Shown: piece after piece, positions 35,061-47,720 of the stretch
Layout of the letters: every line of letters starts with the position of its first letter
Position numbering within the stretch: the first letter of the stretch is position 1
DNA from: Lethocerus indicus
Taxonomy: Eukaryota > Arthropoda > Insecta > Hemiptera > Belostomatidae
DNA length: 64,000 nt
Reading direction: 5' to 3'
NCBI GenBank assembly: GCA_019843655.1
Contig: JACDQD010000010.1
Coordinates: 11,267,637 to 11,331,636, forward strand
Notes under the pieces: generated by a model
The model's input: the letters and a program-made list of their open reading frames with translations, nothing else
Told to the model about the DNA's origin: nothing
Databases searched by the model: none
Position numbers and translations under genes: made by a program

Positions 35061-36955
35061 CAGCACTGGCAGAGCTATAAATAATGAAGTATTGATCGGG
35101 ACCTTATAATCTGATGAACTTGAGGAGATAAAAAATGATTTGATAAGCTGAGAATTAAATATTAACGCATGTCTATAGGCGAAACAATCGTATTCCCGTT
35201 ACTCCTGACAAAATTAAAGTGTATTGCCATCGCTCTCAATATCAGTCTCGAGATGCCCACATTGTGGCCAGGTAAGATAGGAAACGATACGGTCCAAATT
35301 TTTATTCCATTCCAAATCCGAATTTGATTTTGACAGAGCGCCTAGAAATGAAAAATGTAATATTAAATCCTAAAATCCGACAGCATTTGTCTTTAATACA
35401 CCGACCTTTCTTGTTAATGCAGTTTTGTCTGGGTTGAGTAAAAATTAGATCGGTCGGTTTATTCGAAATATCACAAAATCATTCCTGGTCATCCTCAAGA
35501 CAACTCAAAATGTAGAGGGCACTAAAAGACCCTAATGAATTATGTACTGCGTAATAAAAGTTTCTCTTTAAAATTCAAGAACTCACGTTAAAAAAGACTA
35601 AAACGGACGGATTTTAAATAAACCGGTCCCGAAGTACTGAACGCGAAGGAGACCCAACAAAATGTTCAACTTCCCCTGTCCCTAGTAACAACCGCCACCC
35701 GGTTCTCATAAAGACAACATGCTCGGTGCGAGCCCTGTTCCGCCCTGGTCATCGTAAATCGGGTTGTCTGTCGCGTAAACACGTGTTCGGGATTTTGTGA
35801 AACAAGACAGAGTAGCGGGGACGCGTTTCACGTTCAGACCGATCGGCTAAATGCGGACGGGATCCTTGAAACCGTCCGAGGAGGGTTTCATCACTGGGGT
35901 CCAGTACTTCAAGATGTTTGTATATGCTATAATGTTTTCCACCGGTCGTCAAGACAAATATAGAAACCTAGCATGAGACAAACATGCTGCAACTCATCTG
36001 CCATTTGCTCATAATTAGTCCGTGAATAAATTTACGGCAGGCTCAGTTTATTGCCAAATATGGATAATCAAATTAATAAATTCCTGAAGAAATGAGGAAG
36101 GAACGTTTTCCTATATTCTACGATCGAATTGAAACATTTTTTGTGTTTTTCATTCCATCCCGCCTTAAGACTGTAATCGGAACACTGCCAAAAAATGTTG
36201 GGAATAAATTCATTTTCATCCGCGAACAAATCAGCCGGACGAGAGGAGACAAACCCAGTTTATGCCCGGTATAACGTATAAGGCGACATTTTTTTTTCGC
36301 TTCAAACCAAGGTTCACGCCGAGGCTAATTTATTGTAAAATATTCATAACCGACGGACGGATCATTACACGGAGACGTAAAATATGTTCTTGATTCAATT
36401 ACCGTACCGACAATCCCGGGATATTTATTGTACCGGGGAATGAGACCTGTTGAATGCACATTGCATATAAATAATACTATTATTTATTGCCTTAGGTGTT
36501 GATATAAAAGAAAAAGGATTTCTCAAAACCTTGGACTGGTGATACTGGATTTTTTTAGGCCTTGATTAATATTATCCACCTTGGACCCGAACTAGTCAAT
36601 ATTGTGGCAAAAACCATTCCCGGAGGAAAAACCTAGGGTGAATATCTGCGAGAGATTAAATAACTGTAAATAATGTTAATTTCCCCAGTAAAAAGTATCT
36701 GTTTTCACGCTGTGATCCAGATCTAACCCACGAAAACACATGTTTGTATCAGCGTGCTGGCTAATTTACAGACATCATATTTCAAAATGTTTATAACCCT
36801 CGCAACAAAGGAGCGGGCATCTGTTTCGAGGCCATCAAAAGTCCGGGCCGTGACGAGGAATTCCGAGGCGCTTTGAAATCGCGTCCTGGGGATCCAGCGG
36901 AAATGGACGACACCAAAAAAAATAGAAAAAAAAGGACACAAAGACAAGAGAGGAG
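35061..36955. other. AT-rich non-coding stretch
   Basis: No gene recognised; frames do not exceed 75 codons. GC-richer around 35640-35890 without other signal. Confidence 0.6.
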
Positions 36956-37320
36956 GGAAAGGAAGAAGTAATGTCCCTTGCCGGCTTAAAAAGGGTGAGG
37001 AGGCGCCATGGGGGAAAAGAGGACCTCTAAGAGGTTTATTGGTGACCGGGGCCGGACAGCCGGCCAGCTATCTCGTTACCGGGGGTGGCCACCGCCCCCA
37101 CCGAACAAAGACAACACCGGCATAATGCCCCTCGAAAAACAACTTGTCCAAACAACTTTCTCCGGCCCAACTCCTCCTTGTTCCCCCTTCCTTCTTTCCC
37201 CTGTGAAAAATGTGTTACTTCGACATTCTTCCGGAGACCTGCTGTTTCGCTACATTGGTCACAAAAACGCAACCCAGAGTACGGCAGAAACTGACGAAAC
37301 GTCTCGTGTATAAAGTAATT
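36956..37320. other. GC-rich non-coding patch
   Basis: Two overlapping frames on opposite strands (101 and 106 codons) cover it. Neither has a domain. An ATG in GCGCCATGGGG context occurs at 37008. Confidence 0.45.
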
Positions 37321-38095
37321 ACTTGTCGAACGAGTAATAAATCCTACTAAAAACATTGGTGTTTACTCAAAGAAATATTTATAATTTGACGGCGGTGTGT
37401 TTTAAAACCAATATCTACATAAAGTTCGGAATACAAATTGACATAATTAAGTTGAGCATTGGAGTGATAAACTACCACTGGAATGGCTAATATGGAAATA
37501 GACAATTAAATCATTCGACTGTTCGTTTGTGTACCAATAAAATGTTTAATGTAAAACACGGTAGATCGGGTTAATTGTTCTGGTAGGGATCTGTTGAATA
37601 CAAATTGCATATTGCAATACAAAGTGTAAAATAATAGCAGATGATAGTAGAACACGTATCAGATGTAAATTACAGTAGGATGTCATATAATATCTTTCTG
37701 TTAATACGCCGGTTGGTCGACTTTGTGGTTGCTTGTCGAAGGCAATGAAGCAATATTTTTTTATGTAATCTGTTGCGTCAGAAACAGAGTACCGGTAAGG
37801 TAGACTTGTCACAACAACACATTTATACTGTTGAAGTCGAGAATACAGGTGTCTGTCCGGGCGCGATTGTAAATTACGCCGAAAATTTTCCAATCGATCA
37901 AATCTTTCTTTGATCTTCTTTTTTGAAGCGAGAGCCACGCTTTTGGCTCGTATTACAAAAACAGCCGGTCGAATTTATACGAAGAAACTCCCAGGGGGAT
38001 AAAAGAGAGGCATTCATGACTGTAACTTTGAGAAGTGCCCGGGTATGAATACTAAATGGGAGATCGAGACGCGTGTACAAAGCGATTTAAAATAC
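37321..38095. other. AT-rich stretch with an unassigned 130-codon frame
   Basis: The minus-strand frame 37546-37938 begins with a Lys/Arg-rich segment and has one hydrophobic stretch (VLLSSAIILHFVLQYAICI). No family is recognised. A lone hydrophobic run arises easily from T-rich DNA. Confidence 0.35.
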
Positions 38096-38400
38096 GCGGA
38101 GCCGTCCCTCCATTAAGGCGCACTTGCCCAACGCCGACAATCAAGATTCAGGAGGCTCGACCGAAGGAGGGGGGCTGGATTGTATTTAAAAGTTAATTCG
38201 TCGTCGCGTGAAACAGAAAAAACAAAGAATAAATTAAAAATTGAAAGGGGGAAAAAAACGGGGGGAATAAAGCCGGTGCGAGACGGGGGACAATGGGCTG
38301 TCGTGGGCTGTGTCACGCGTCATTAAGTCGGGCTGGGTTCAGAGCGGGACGACTAACGGTGGGCGCACGACACGGTCGCAGCGATTGACTGAATCCCAAT
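38096..38400. other. GC-rich non-coding patch
   Basis: Short GGGG and CGG-rich segments, no gene recognised. Confidence 0.5.
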
Positions 38401-39353
38401 TGCCGAAGCTTTTATTAACAATGGTACGACAGTGGAACGTGTCCTGGAAGGTTTTATGACGGTGTGAAGTTTACCAAAATAGAGGCTAGACTGTAACGAC
38501 ATTGACATGCGAAAAAATATGATTATAGTCCCTAATAGGCAGTTTTGTACCAAAGTTGCTAAAATATCAGATATATATTTGGAAATGAAAATTCAATCTT
38601 GTTCTCCTCCGGAATGTTTTTGTAGCGATGTCCAAATCCGGGAATAATGATTTAAACGTGTATATAATTATTAACTAACTGTATGTTGCAGTTCAATAAT
38701 ATTTAACTACTAGGGTATCAGATATTGAAAGAAGATAGCAATCCAGAGATGATACATATTTTCTAGCTTGGCTCTTCGGAATAGTAAGTGTACTAGGTAT
38801 TCTAAGTGAGATTGAGAGTGATGCACAAGAATAAGATATGAGGTAATTTAAAAAGCACGACAGATATAAAATACAGTGTTGCAGTAACGGAAACCACACG
38901 GTAGAAACAGGTCGCAAAATTATGGTAATCGCTCATAAGTACGGGGTGACGGCAAATGCGCGTAGACAAGATGTTGAACCAACTAAGGTGCAGTTGAAAC
39001 AAGTTGTTCAAAAACTGAATAAAACCAGCCCAGTTTCGAGATCGTAAAGCGGCGACGCCGACATCAAAAATCCATGAAACATATTTTACAGCCTACGTTT
39101 TACGGGCGATCGGACAACCGCTCGGGACAACGCATAATGTAAAAAAAACACGCGGTATTTAAACACGCCGGTCAGAAAAAGGAGGAAATTTGATTAACTG
39201 AAAACCTTTTAACGCACGACGACGGCCCGAATTGCCGACGGTTTCGGCTTCGTTAGGCTCTCGAATATCTCTCAAAGTTGTTGTATACCTTGCGACATCC
39301 TTTCACAACGCGGCTAATTTATCTGCAATCGTGCTCCATTATCGTTCTTGAGA

Positions 39354-39390
<37 letters not shown>

Positions 39391-40253
39391 AGAAAGAGAG
39401 CTCTCTCCAAAACGGTGAAGTCCGAGAGAGCAGCAATTGCGAAAGTGGCGGCAATCTGGGCCAAGCCGTGATTCGAACGCCGCCGACTTCTTCTTATCTC
39501 CTCCGGCGAACATTTTCTGGTATTTCGGCCTTTTTCGAATAAAAATAAATCATTCCTCCGTTACAAGCAACGAATTCAGTTAGTACCGCCTGATGTCTTA
39601 CGTATTCTCTTGGAAATTTGATCTCTAAACGTTTCCAGGAGTTGAAAAAACCCTTGAACCAAGCCATAAATGGGAATGGAATCCCGCATATTCTTGAGCA
39701 CTAATCTTTCGGACTTCTTTCTCGAGTGGAATGTGTTGCAATGCACGGTCGGCAGGCTATTCTCCGCTTAAATATAACACGACTAATTTAAAGCATAACC
39801 GCGACATCGCCGGAAACACAGTATAACCGGATAGCGCTCGTCAATCGAAAGAAAGAATATTACAGAAACAACGGGGAATGAATTAAATCGGAGAAAAATC
39901 ACCTCAGGTTAGTACTAAAATAAGAGTGCACAGAACGGTGAGTGATAAACGAATGTCATATACGTGTAGGTCGGTCATGTAGTGTTCCTCCAGTATAGCT
40001 GTGTGTTGGCCATTGAGCACGAGTTGAAGTGCATATAACATTAAATTTTATGATTCTAGTATTGTTATTGGTCCTTCCACAAAATTGTGTACAAATCGGT
40101 TAGATGTCTCAATAATCGCGTCTATAAATAGGCTTTCAGCCAGTATTTAAAAAGAAGTGGGTAATATTGGCAATTTAGATTATTCCCAGGCCACAGGTTA
40201 TCCTTTAATTGCAAATTGGAATTCAATGCAGTATTCATTTGTATTACACGATG

Positions 40254-40255
<2 letters not shown>
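38401..40255. other. AT-rich non-coding stretch
   Basis: No gene recognised. The GA array at 39358 with an adjacent palindrome is the only clear structure. Confidence 0.6.
39358..39387 (+). repeat. (GA)15 microsatellite
   Basis: 30 bp uninterrupted, preceded by GAGAGAG (39350-39356) and followed at 39395-39406 by AGAGAGCTCTCT, a perfect 12-bp palindrome where the repeat switches from GA to CT. Confidence 0.98.

Positions 40256-40307
<52 letters not shown>
40256..40307. repeat. (AT)26 microsatellite
   Basis: 52 bp of alternating A and T, self-complementary and able to extrude a cruciform. Confidence 0.98.
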
Positions 40308-40310
<3 letters not shown>

Positions 40311-40553
40311 TATTATAAATATAGTAATATAGTCGAATTTATGAAGTAGAACACGTACTCCGAGTGAATTACAGCCAAACTGTATAAGTTATAAGCACGA
40401 TAGAAAATGCAAACCGAATTATTCGGACCGAAATATATTTTTCTTTTTGTAAAATTTACGTTACTGCCCCGCAGCCGAAAATACAGGACGTTACAGTTAT
40501 ATTTTCGAAAGGAGTAGTTAGTAAATTTCTTGAAGAGCGGAGGACATTTATCA

Positions 40554-40567
40554 CTCTCTCTCTCTCT
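40554..40567 (-). repeat. (CT)7 tract
   Basis: 14 bp of CT, that is GA on the minus strand. Confidence 0.95.
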
Positions 40568-41376
40568 GGAACGGGTTCGACCCGAATCCAACCGAGGGAG
40601 GCCCCCTCTCGTATCGCACATAAATTTACAATATTTCCAAGATCGACGCCCAGGCATATTTAACGGATATTTATCGTCCCGATTATAATTCGGATATGGC
40701 GTAGGCCGAGCTCGACCGGCCCCGGCATTAATAACCCCTCGCTGTCCCGGCGGGAGCGGGGACGGAAAAAATTTTAAAATATCAAACTTCTACTATATTA
40801 AAAGACCGTAAACGGTAAAGAAGGGATCTTAATTTCCTTTTATTTTCGTACGAATTTATTTCGCGTCCAAGCCTTGCGGAATGCAAGTGTAATGGGCACA
40901 TCCACTGACTAAATAACATACGCCATGGGAATATTTCACCGCGCTTTCAGAAATGGGAAAAACTCTGGACCGTAAATTGGAACCGGGAAAAAACCAGTCC
41001 TCCGTATTCCTTAAAGTTACCGGTTCTGTCCAGAATCGGCGGATATCTTGTAAATGAACGGTGAACGGAACTGGGGGAAATCGTATACCGATACAGATAG
41101 TGTTTCGCCTTCAACGGGCCGGCCGGGGCCCCTCCCCCACAGTTCACAGGGAAAAAACTCTCTGTTCTCGGTCCAGATCGAGGATTCGTGGGTGGAATGG
41201 GATCGTTAATTGTACATTTAACGAGTGTGTCAATAGGAAAGGACACGCTCCGAGGAAGGGGAAGGGAGGCGGGCGATACCCGGCGCCTGACTATCTTAAA
41301 CCCGGAAAATTTACTACGGGTTCACACAACCTTTTTCTCTCCGTTTCATTCTTTCTTTCCGACCTTTTTTTCTTTT

Positions 41377-41394
41377 CTCTCTCTCTCTCTCTCT
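41377..41394 (-). repeat. (CT)9 tract
   Basis: 18 bp of CT at the end of a pyrimidine-rich stretch that starts near 41338. Confidence 0.96.
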
Positions 41395-41520
41395 GGATCG
41401 CTTTACCTACGACCCGGGCGCCCTAAAACTATTAACGAGAACACAGACGATAGGCCGGAATACGAGACCGGGGCGAGTCCTTCCCGGGGAACGAATAATT
41501 AAAACCGGTGCTTAAATCCT

Positions 41521-42290
41521 TTCGGGAAACCCGACGTCCGCCCACTAACAAGGCAGGGGTACTATTAATGCAATTAGAACGGAGGCGACGATATGTTTTA
41601 CATGTACATTTATCTAAAACTGGCCCATTGACAGAACCGATTTTATCGGTGACAACCGAAAATGCTTTCTTTTTTCATATTGTTACCAATAGTAGTATTG
41701 TATCACTATATAAGATGTATAAGATACAAAATACTACATATTCCTATATTGGAAACAGACGCTACACACAAATATAAGCTTTGTCATAGATTTGCAGGTG
41801 AATTATAAATTATCAATAAATATATATAAAAACATCCAGAGGAACATAATTAGTCTTAGTGAGTGTACTCGTGTACCTCGTGTGACTGAAATAAAGTAAT
41901 CCGTCGTGTTTTTAAATTCAATATTTTACTGACCGTGTAATTAAGTATCGGACATTCAGTTTAATCCCCCAAATAACCATGCATATGATCCTATTACGCG
42001 TTGAGCTCGTCATAATCATCGTTGTAAATTTTTACGGCCGACGATTACACAGTTTGATTTTACAGAAATATGATTTTGAAGCAGTCGGTGGCCCCGTCCG
42101 AGGATTGGCGTGTAAAATACTCCCGACGGATCGACGGGAGCGCTACTATAATATAACACTACAGCGTATCAATTACATAGGATGTGAAAGACAACCTGTC
42201 TATCTCCTGAAAATCTTATATATGTTCCCGGTGGGCCGGGGGGAATATTTGAATTGAGTTGCAGAAATTGGATCTTTATAGCATTTCACG
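41521..42290. other. AT-rich non-coding stretch
   Basis: No gene recognised; 89- and 92-codon frames without domains. Confidence 0.6.
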
Positions 42291-42295
42291 TAGTG

Positions 42296-42355
42296 TCCAA
42301 TCAGCGGAGCATTCGTTTCGGCCTATCGCGAGGGCCTATCTCGGTGCCGATTGGA
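42296..42355. promoter_or_regulatory. Facing CCAAT boxes around a duplicated GGCCTATC
   Basis: TCCAATC (42296-42302) and GATTGGA (42349-42355) are perfect complements, so two CCAAT boxes face each other. Between them GGCCTATC occurs twice (42320-42327, 42333-42340), 13 bp apart. CCAAT is the NF-Y site. The first GGCCTATC belongs to the 11-mer CGGCCTATCGC shared with the TATA hairpin at 22.8 kb. A GA array follows 140 bp later. Inference: compact promoter or enhancer element. Confidence 0.35.
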
Positions 42356-42494
42356 ACATAAATAGTTTATGATAAATGAACGGTGGCCCTAATGGCTGCG
42401 CTGACAGAGGGTGTGGAGGGGATGGGGGACTCAGTGCCGGATACTGGGGGACCCTCTAGAACCCGCCAGGTAAGAGGCCCCAGAGAGGGAGAGC

Positions 42495-42496
<2 letters not shown>

Positions 42497-42554
<58 letters not shown>
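42497..42554 (+). repeat. (GA)29 microsatellite
   Basis: 58 bp uninterrupted, preceded by degenerate GAGAGGGAGAGCGT. Confidence 0.98.
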
Positions 42555-42558
<4 letters not shown>

Positions 42559-42660
42559 TGGGGAACCTCTCCTTAAAACTGGACCATTTCCGCATTCCCC
42601 AGTACGGAGATACCGAAAACTTTCTGAATGAAAACGGTCCTTGTAACGTGTAGGGGCCTA

Positions 42661-45600
42661 ATTTCATTCTTTTTTTCGTGGTTCAAGCGCTCACTTATCT
42701 CCACGTAAAAAACCCGGCAGTTAAGGAATACGGCGTGTAATTAAACAAGGTACTTAAACACTGAAACGAAACAAACATGCAATGTCCCTTTCAAAAATGG
42801 GACTTCACGTACGGATGTCAACGAGAAGTAGCTGATCGAGGCAACATATTCACATGTCCAATTACTAGAAGATGCTAAGTATTTGAATTCAATTTAGGAT
42901 TCTGAACAGAGTTCATAATCTTTTCCCAAATACACGAGCCTGATTTTTAGCGCGAGAAATAGTCTGAGTCGTTTAAATCCAAAGTGGCCGAGAATATGTA
43001 ATATTTTAAATTATGGCAAACATACATCCGGTGTGAAGACGATACCGTTGTTTTTCAACAACCTTTGCCAGTCCGTTATTCATAAAAATAACGACAACAG
43101 CTTTATAACAACATTATAAACACACTGAATAAGTAACGACAAAATACGCCGACTGGTAGAGAACGTTTCGAAAAACGAGATTCCGGGCCATCGGACCTGC
43201 ACCGTTACACGCTCGGTGGTCGCGTGGGAGTCGACTTCGCATTCATGTATTCACCGGCCCTCAATTTACGGGAAGGATCCCACTATTATGTATTATATAT
43301 TGTAAATATATGCGGGGAGATTGGCTTTCGAGGGAACACTTCCAGAGATTTTAGCGGAAGCGGTTAAACCCGCGCTCCGTCTACCGACGTCGTCTGAGCC
43401 AAATGCGGCGCAGACTCGTTATGCCACGAGAAATACTTGAGATTGGCAAATTATTTGTTCGCGAGCTGTCTGCCAGTTGCGATTAGACAAAAATATTATA
43501 CCCGCTTTGGGTTCTTGCATAACGACATGATCATAATTTACTGAATAATATTTTCAATATTTTTTCTAAAGTTTATTTCATAACTCGTAAAAGGAGAACT
43601 AACCCCGTAAAATTAAGTGTAAGATTTAATATCTGCCAAAAAATTTGAATTTCACGGAAGACCACAGAATTTCGATTCATTAAAATTAAATTTTCATTAA
43701 CGGATAATTATTGAAATCATCATCGAAATCATTGAAATTTCAGACGGGTTTATAAAACTGAACACCAAACCGTTTCAGTTTATTTGTAATTTAAATAATA
43801 CTCTATTTACATAGACATTCATTTACATATTACAACCGTGTAAGAGTGGAAAAGGTTATAGATAATTTTCGTGCTCTCTATTTTAGGGGCCGAGGAATGC
43901 CATTAGGGCGGCCGTTAATTGTCCGTACGTCCACCCGTTGTCGCTGGGCCGAGAATCCCGAAGCGCTCCCACCTTAAATAACTCTCTCGACGGTCACGAT
44001 TGTTTGAATATAATAAAAAAGAATGGAGAAAACAAAAAAAAAATCGGAATCAAACAAATCACAATCGAAAGAGCTAACAAGGGCGGCCGTAGAAGTCATG
44101 CATCATTAATCCATTAACTCCCGGACATTAAAACGAGGCGGGCTCCCTCCCATCCGGGCCCGTCTCGGGATGTCGTCCAATAAAGTTTTTGAAAACGAAT
44201 TAAAGAAATTCTAATCACGACTCATCGTTCCGGCCCTCCCCTCACCCGCCGAACTATTACAATGCCTAATCCGTAATTATAGGTTGGCTCCTCCTGTTAT
44301 ACATTCGGCAGATAAATTGAAAAAAACAAACGAACCACGTACATCCATTTAGACGATGTTTATTTATCAGAATTCAAATCGGGGGCCGAGCTTCGGCCAT
44401 GATAAATAACGCGCCGATAATTGTTCGGATAATTAAAAAAAGCACCGCACGAAAAATAAAAGTATAACGAGCCCCGGTGATCTCTAAATAAAATATTGCT
44501 CTGTATTTGTTTTTGGAATTCTTGTTCTGATAACTTTACTCCGAATTAATTTCGCTCTGAAATTAAAACCGGAGGCAAAAAGACCGGAGAAAATGATTTG
44601 AATAATTGTCGGACTAATGAAAGTACGCATAGATAAATGCTTGTAATTTATTTATTATTCTTGTCGGCAATTAAATCTGAACAATAATGGTTCACTATTT
44701 GGAATCCTAAGTGTAACTCAATCATTTATCCATTTAGATCAGTTCCCCCCAACAGTTATTTTAAAATTACGCCCGGAAATGTTAAAACTGTCATCACACA
44801 CTGCGTCCGGTATAAAAAGATTGAAACAGAATACAGCCGAATACATTAAACTGAATTCAAAATTGATTTGAGATATTTGTTGTAACGGTTTTCGGATAAA
44901 TTAAGTTTGAATAAAAAGTGCACCGGTATCGTTCCTATTACCGAAAGTTTGTGTACAAAATAGCCAGGAAATATATGAAACGACTTTTCTTTTAGAAACA
45001 TAATATAAATAGTCTTCTTATCATAAAAGCTATTATTTACAACGGAACATTCTAGCAATGCAAGCAGAAAATGTAAGCAAAGCCGTAGAATGTCATACGG
45101 CAATAAAGCGAACAATTAAAATACAAACCGGGCAGTACATTTGCAATTTAAAGCTTTCGTCCGCGAGATAATGAAAACGCGAGACAATGAAATTGTTCAC
45201 CGAGATTAGAGCCGGCCGGAGCAATGAGCTCCGCTTTCAGAAAGCAAATAATCTAGAACGGTCAAATATCTGGGAAGTAATTTCGGTACTTTTTATCTAA
45301 CTCATTTTTACCGTCATAATAATACACAAAGAGAATTTTTATTCCTACCGAACACGGAAATGACATCGGATAAGGGGGAAATACCGCCTTTGTAATTCGC
45401 CGAGCAACAATTTAATAATATTCGACGATATTCAGAATCAATATTGCGTTATCAAAGTCTTCACTTGTTTCTGTATATCAGTCATAAACAACGCTAAACA
45501 CGCGACATCCTAATCCCGTTTTCTAAAAGTAGACTGACTTCCATTAATTTGCAAGCACTTCTTTACAGAGGAAGCTTAGGAACACATTACTATAATAATA

Positions 45601-47140
45601 CTCTAACAATCTGACATCTGAAAGTAACTTTTAATCATAAAGAACAGTTCTGAAAACCAATTGGCAGATACCGTTCTCTAGAAAGATGAATTTGTTCACA
45701 TCACTCAATTACATAAAGTTTAAAGCGGCATCCTCGATTTATATAATCGAAATGATTATGATCACATTATACTGTTGAATATACCCAGCAATGAAACGAG
45801 TACAGCAATAAAAAACGAATACTGAAATTATAGAATATAGTTCATCCTAAATTGATTCGAAGGATAACCAAGGCGTGGAATATCCGCAGGTCTATTCCCA
45901 CGCGCATCTCCACAGTTTCACAGATTGCTAATTTCAGCCGGAATAAAAACCGCCATTATATTGCAAATTAAAACCGACACAAATTTATGAATGGAGCTGA
46001 GATAAACGTGCGAATTTGTTAATTGATAACAGCCTGAGAGGAGAAACGAGGGGGAGCGGGTTAGTTGCAATAAATTCCATATTTTTAAACGTGCGTATAT
46101 AGGAGTTGCTAAAAGTGCTAAAATGAAGCCATATTTTCCTAACCATGTGGGCACGGAAAGTTGAACAAATGATGGTGCTGAAATGCTTCTTCAAAGAGGC
46201 ATTTATTAATTGCAATAACAGTAGAAAGTCGATAAGCTACCGTCATGGTGCCTCATTTATCTACTGAGGGAATGCGACCGAAGATGAAACCGGTCTAGCC
46301 GAAGACCTAATCGGTGAGTGGAAACGGAAGACATCAAGAATGAAAAAAAGGAATACTTCGCGGACCACCTAACAGGTTTCCTATATTGAATTATTAATAA
46401 CAAAAAATAAAATTATTTAGAACTGTCAGCGGAATTCCACCAGACAGTAGTGACGGAGAGTAATCTTTAACTCTAAACGTTTGGTGAACACCAAACTCTA
46501 TCTACCAAAATTAGTCCCGGCCCAGGTAAACAGTCCGATACCGATCGCATTCATGAGAAAAATTCTGACCTTCCAAATAGGGACAACAAGAATCCACATG
46601 ACATAGACAATTCGTTCCATTACCTGAAACCATTCTGCCCGTTTCTCCTGCAAGAGCTGCATAAAAAGTTCACTGCACTTTACCAAGGATTTTCAATTTA
46701 AACAATAGACTGACATAAGCTTTAAAATGCCGCTTCTAAATAGAATAATAAGTATTAAACAGGGATGAATTGTTGACACCACTATTATGTATAACACAAA
46801 CATATTGACAATTTTTCAACAGTGTGATTTCATGTAGTCTACAAATTAAATTCCTGGGTACCATTTAAGCGTGGTTTGGGTACTGATGTGTTTATGTGAT
46901 TGTAGTTAGCAATGCTGGGGTCGAACCGACTTTTTCTTATAATTCCTTGCTTTGAAATAATTAAATCCGTGTCCATTCGCAGCTATTCCGGAACGTGAAG
47001 TCTTAGTAAAGCAATTTTCCCGGAGACAACCTCTGGACAAAAGGAGAAAGCAGTGGCTCCGAACGCGGTAAAGGGCCGAACGGAAACCAGTTATGGATGA
47101 GGCCTGGAGAAAATATTAATGAATAAAAGCCCGAGAACCC
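42661..47140. other. Long AT-rich non-coding stretch
   Basis: No gene recognised in 4.5 kb. GC-richer segments occur at 43140-43430 and 43880-44420, with CGGCC cores and TAAT-rich flanks that resemble the other patches. GAAATCAT repeats near 43713-43737. All frames are under 90 codons. Confidence 0.6.
46479..46496. repeat. 18-bp near-palindrome, 8-bp arms
   Basis: GTTTGGTG, AA, CACCAAAC. The CTCTAAACGTTT that overlaps its left edge also occurs near 39625. Confidence 0.92.
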
Positions 47141-47720
47141 GGCGAGAGAGTAGGACCCAGGTTTTGATTAGGAGTATAAGCGCCGGGGCGACCTCCCCCC
47201 CCAATAAAATATCAGCTGGAAATGATTAAAAGTTGGACCACAGTATAGAAATAACGAAGCGGACAACAAACAAACAAGAGGCATCGGGCTACCGTGGCAA
47301 ATGCTAATCTATATACATAACTCATACGCCCGTGTCAATTAAACAAATATAAGGGGCCCCCAATATGTTAAAGTGTGCGTGCCTCTGCCCTTCCACCGTG
47401 TTCCAGTGTGCGTGTGTGTAATGAAGTGATATTAAACGGCTACCGCCTCGATCCTAGAGAGCGGTGGGGACCGCGGGCCCTGTTAATTATGTTAGTTATT
47501 TATGTTTTAAATTATTGCGGCCCTAATATTATTTATTATCGGCGGGCCCGATAGGAAAACTGGTTTTTATTAGAATGCCCGGCCGGGGTCTGACCTCCGC
47601 TCGGGGGCCCAGGTATACCATTCATAAAGAACCCACTAGAACGAAAATACCGAGATTTTTAATTGCTTATAAAGTTCCGTTCGGATCCCGATGAGAGACC
47701 GAAGTGAATGAGATTTCATC
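47141..47720. other. GC-rich block with homeodomain-type AT core
   Basis: GC-rich at 47160-47220 and 47440-47620, with C9 (47194-47202). The middle (47490-47560) is dense in TAAT, ATTTAT and TTAT, and contains TATCGG (47537-47542) / CCGATA (47548-47553), a 6-bp hairpin. Enhancer-like texture; inference only. Confidence 0.35.

Larger units (their letters stand above)
40308..41520. other. Mixed stretch, GC-rich at 41.05-41.5 kb
   Basis: Frames of 90-121 codons on both strands overlap in the GC-rich part and have no domain. A GGCCGGCC lies at 41117-41124. Two CT arrays are listed separately. Confidence 0.5.

Noticed and set aside
39348..39542. Frame starting with Glu-Arg repeats
   Set aside because: Microsatellite read-through, no domain after it.
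40568..40590. GGTTCGACCCG considered as a tRNA T-loop
   Set aside because: Flanking bases do not pair as a T-stem; it is a local CGGGT/ACCCG palindrome.
42383..42667. Overlapping 82- and 78-codon frames on opposite strands
   Set aside because: Both cross the (GA)29 array; the repeat, not selection, keeps them open.
46910..46935. GGTTCGACCCC on the minus strand, like a tRNA B box
   Set aside because: The T-stem has a mismatch and no A box, anticodon arm or acceptor stem can be built around it.
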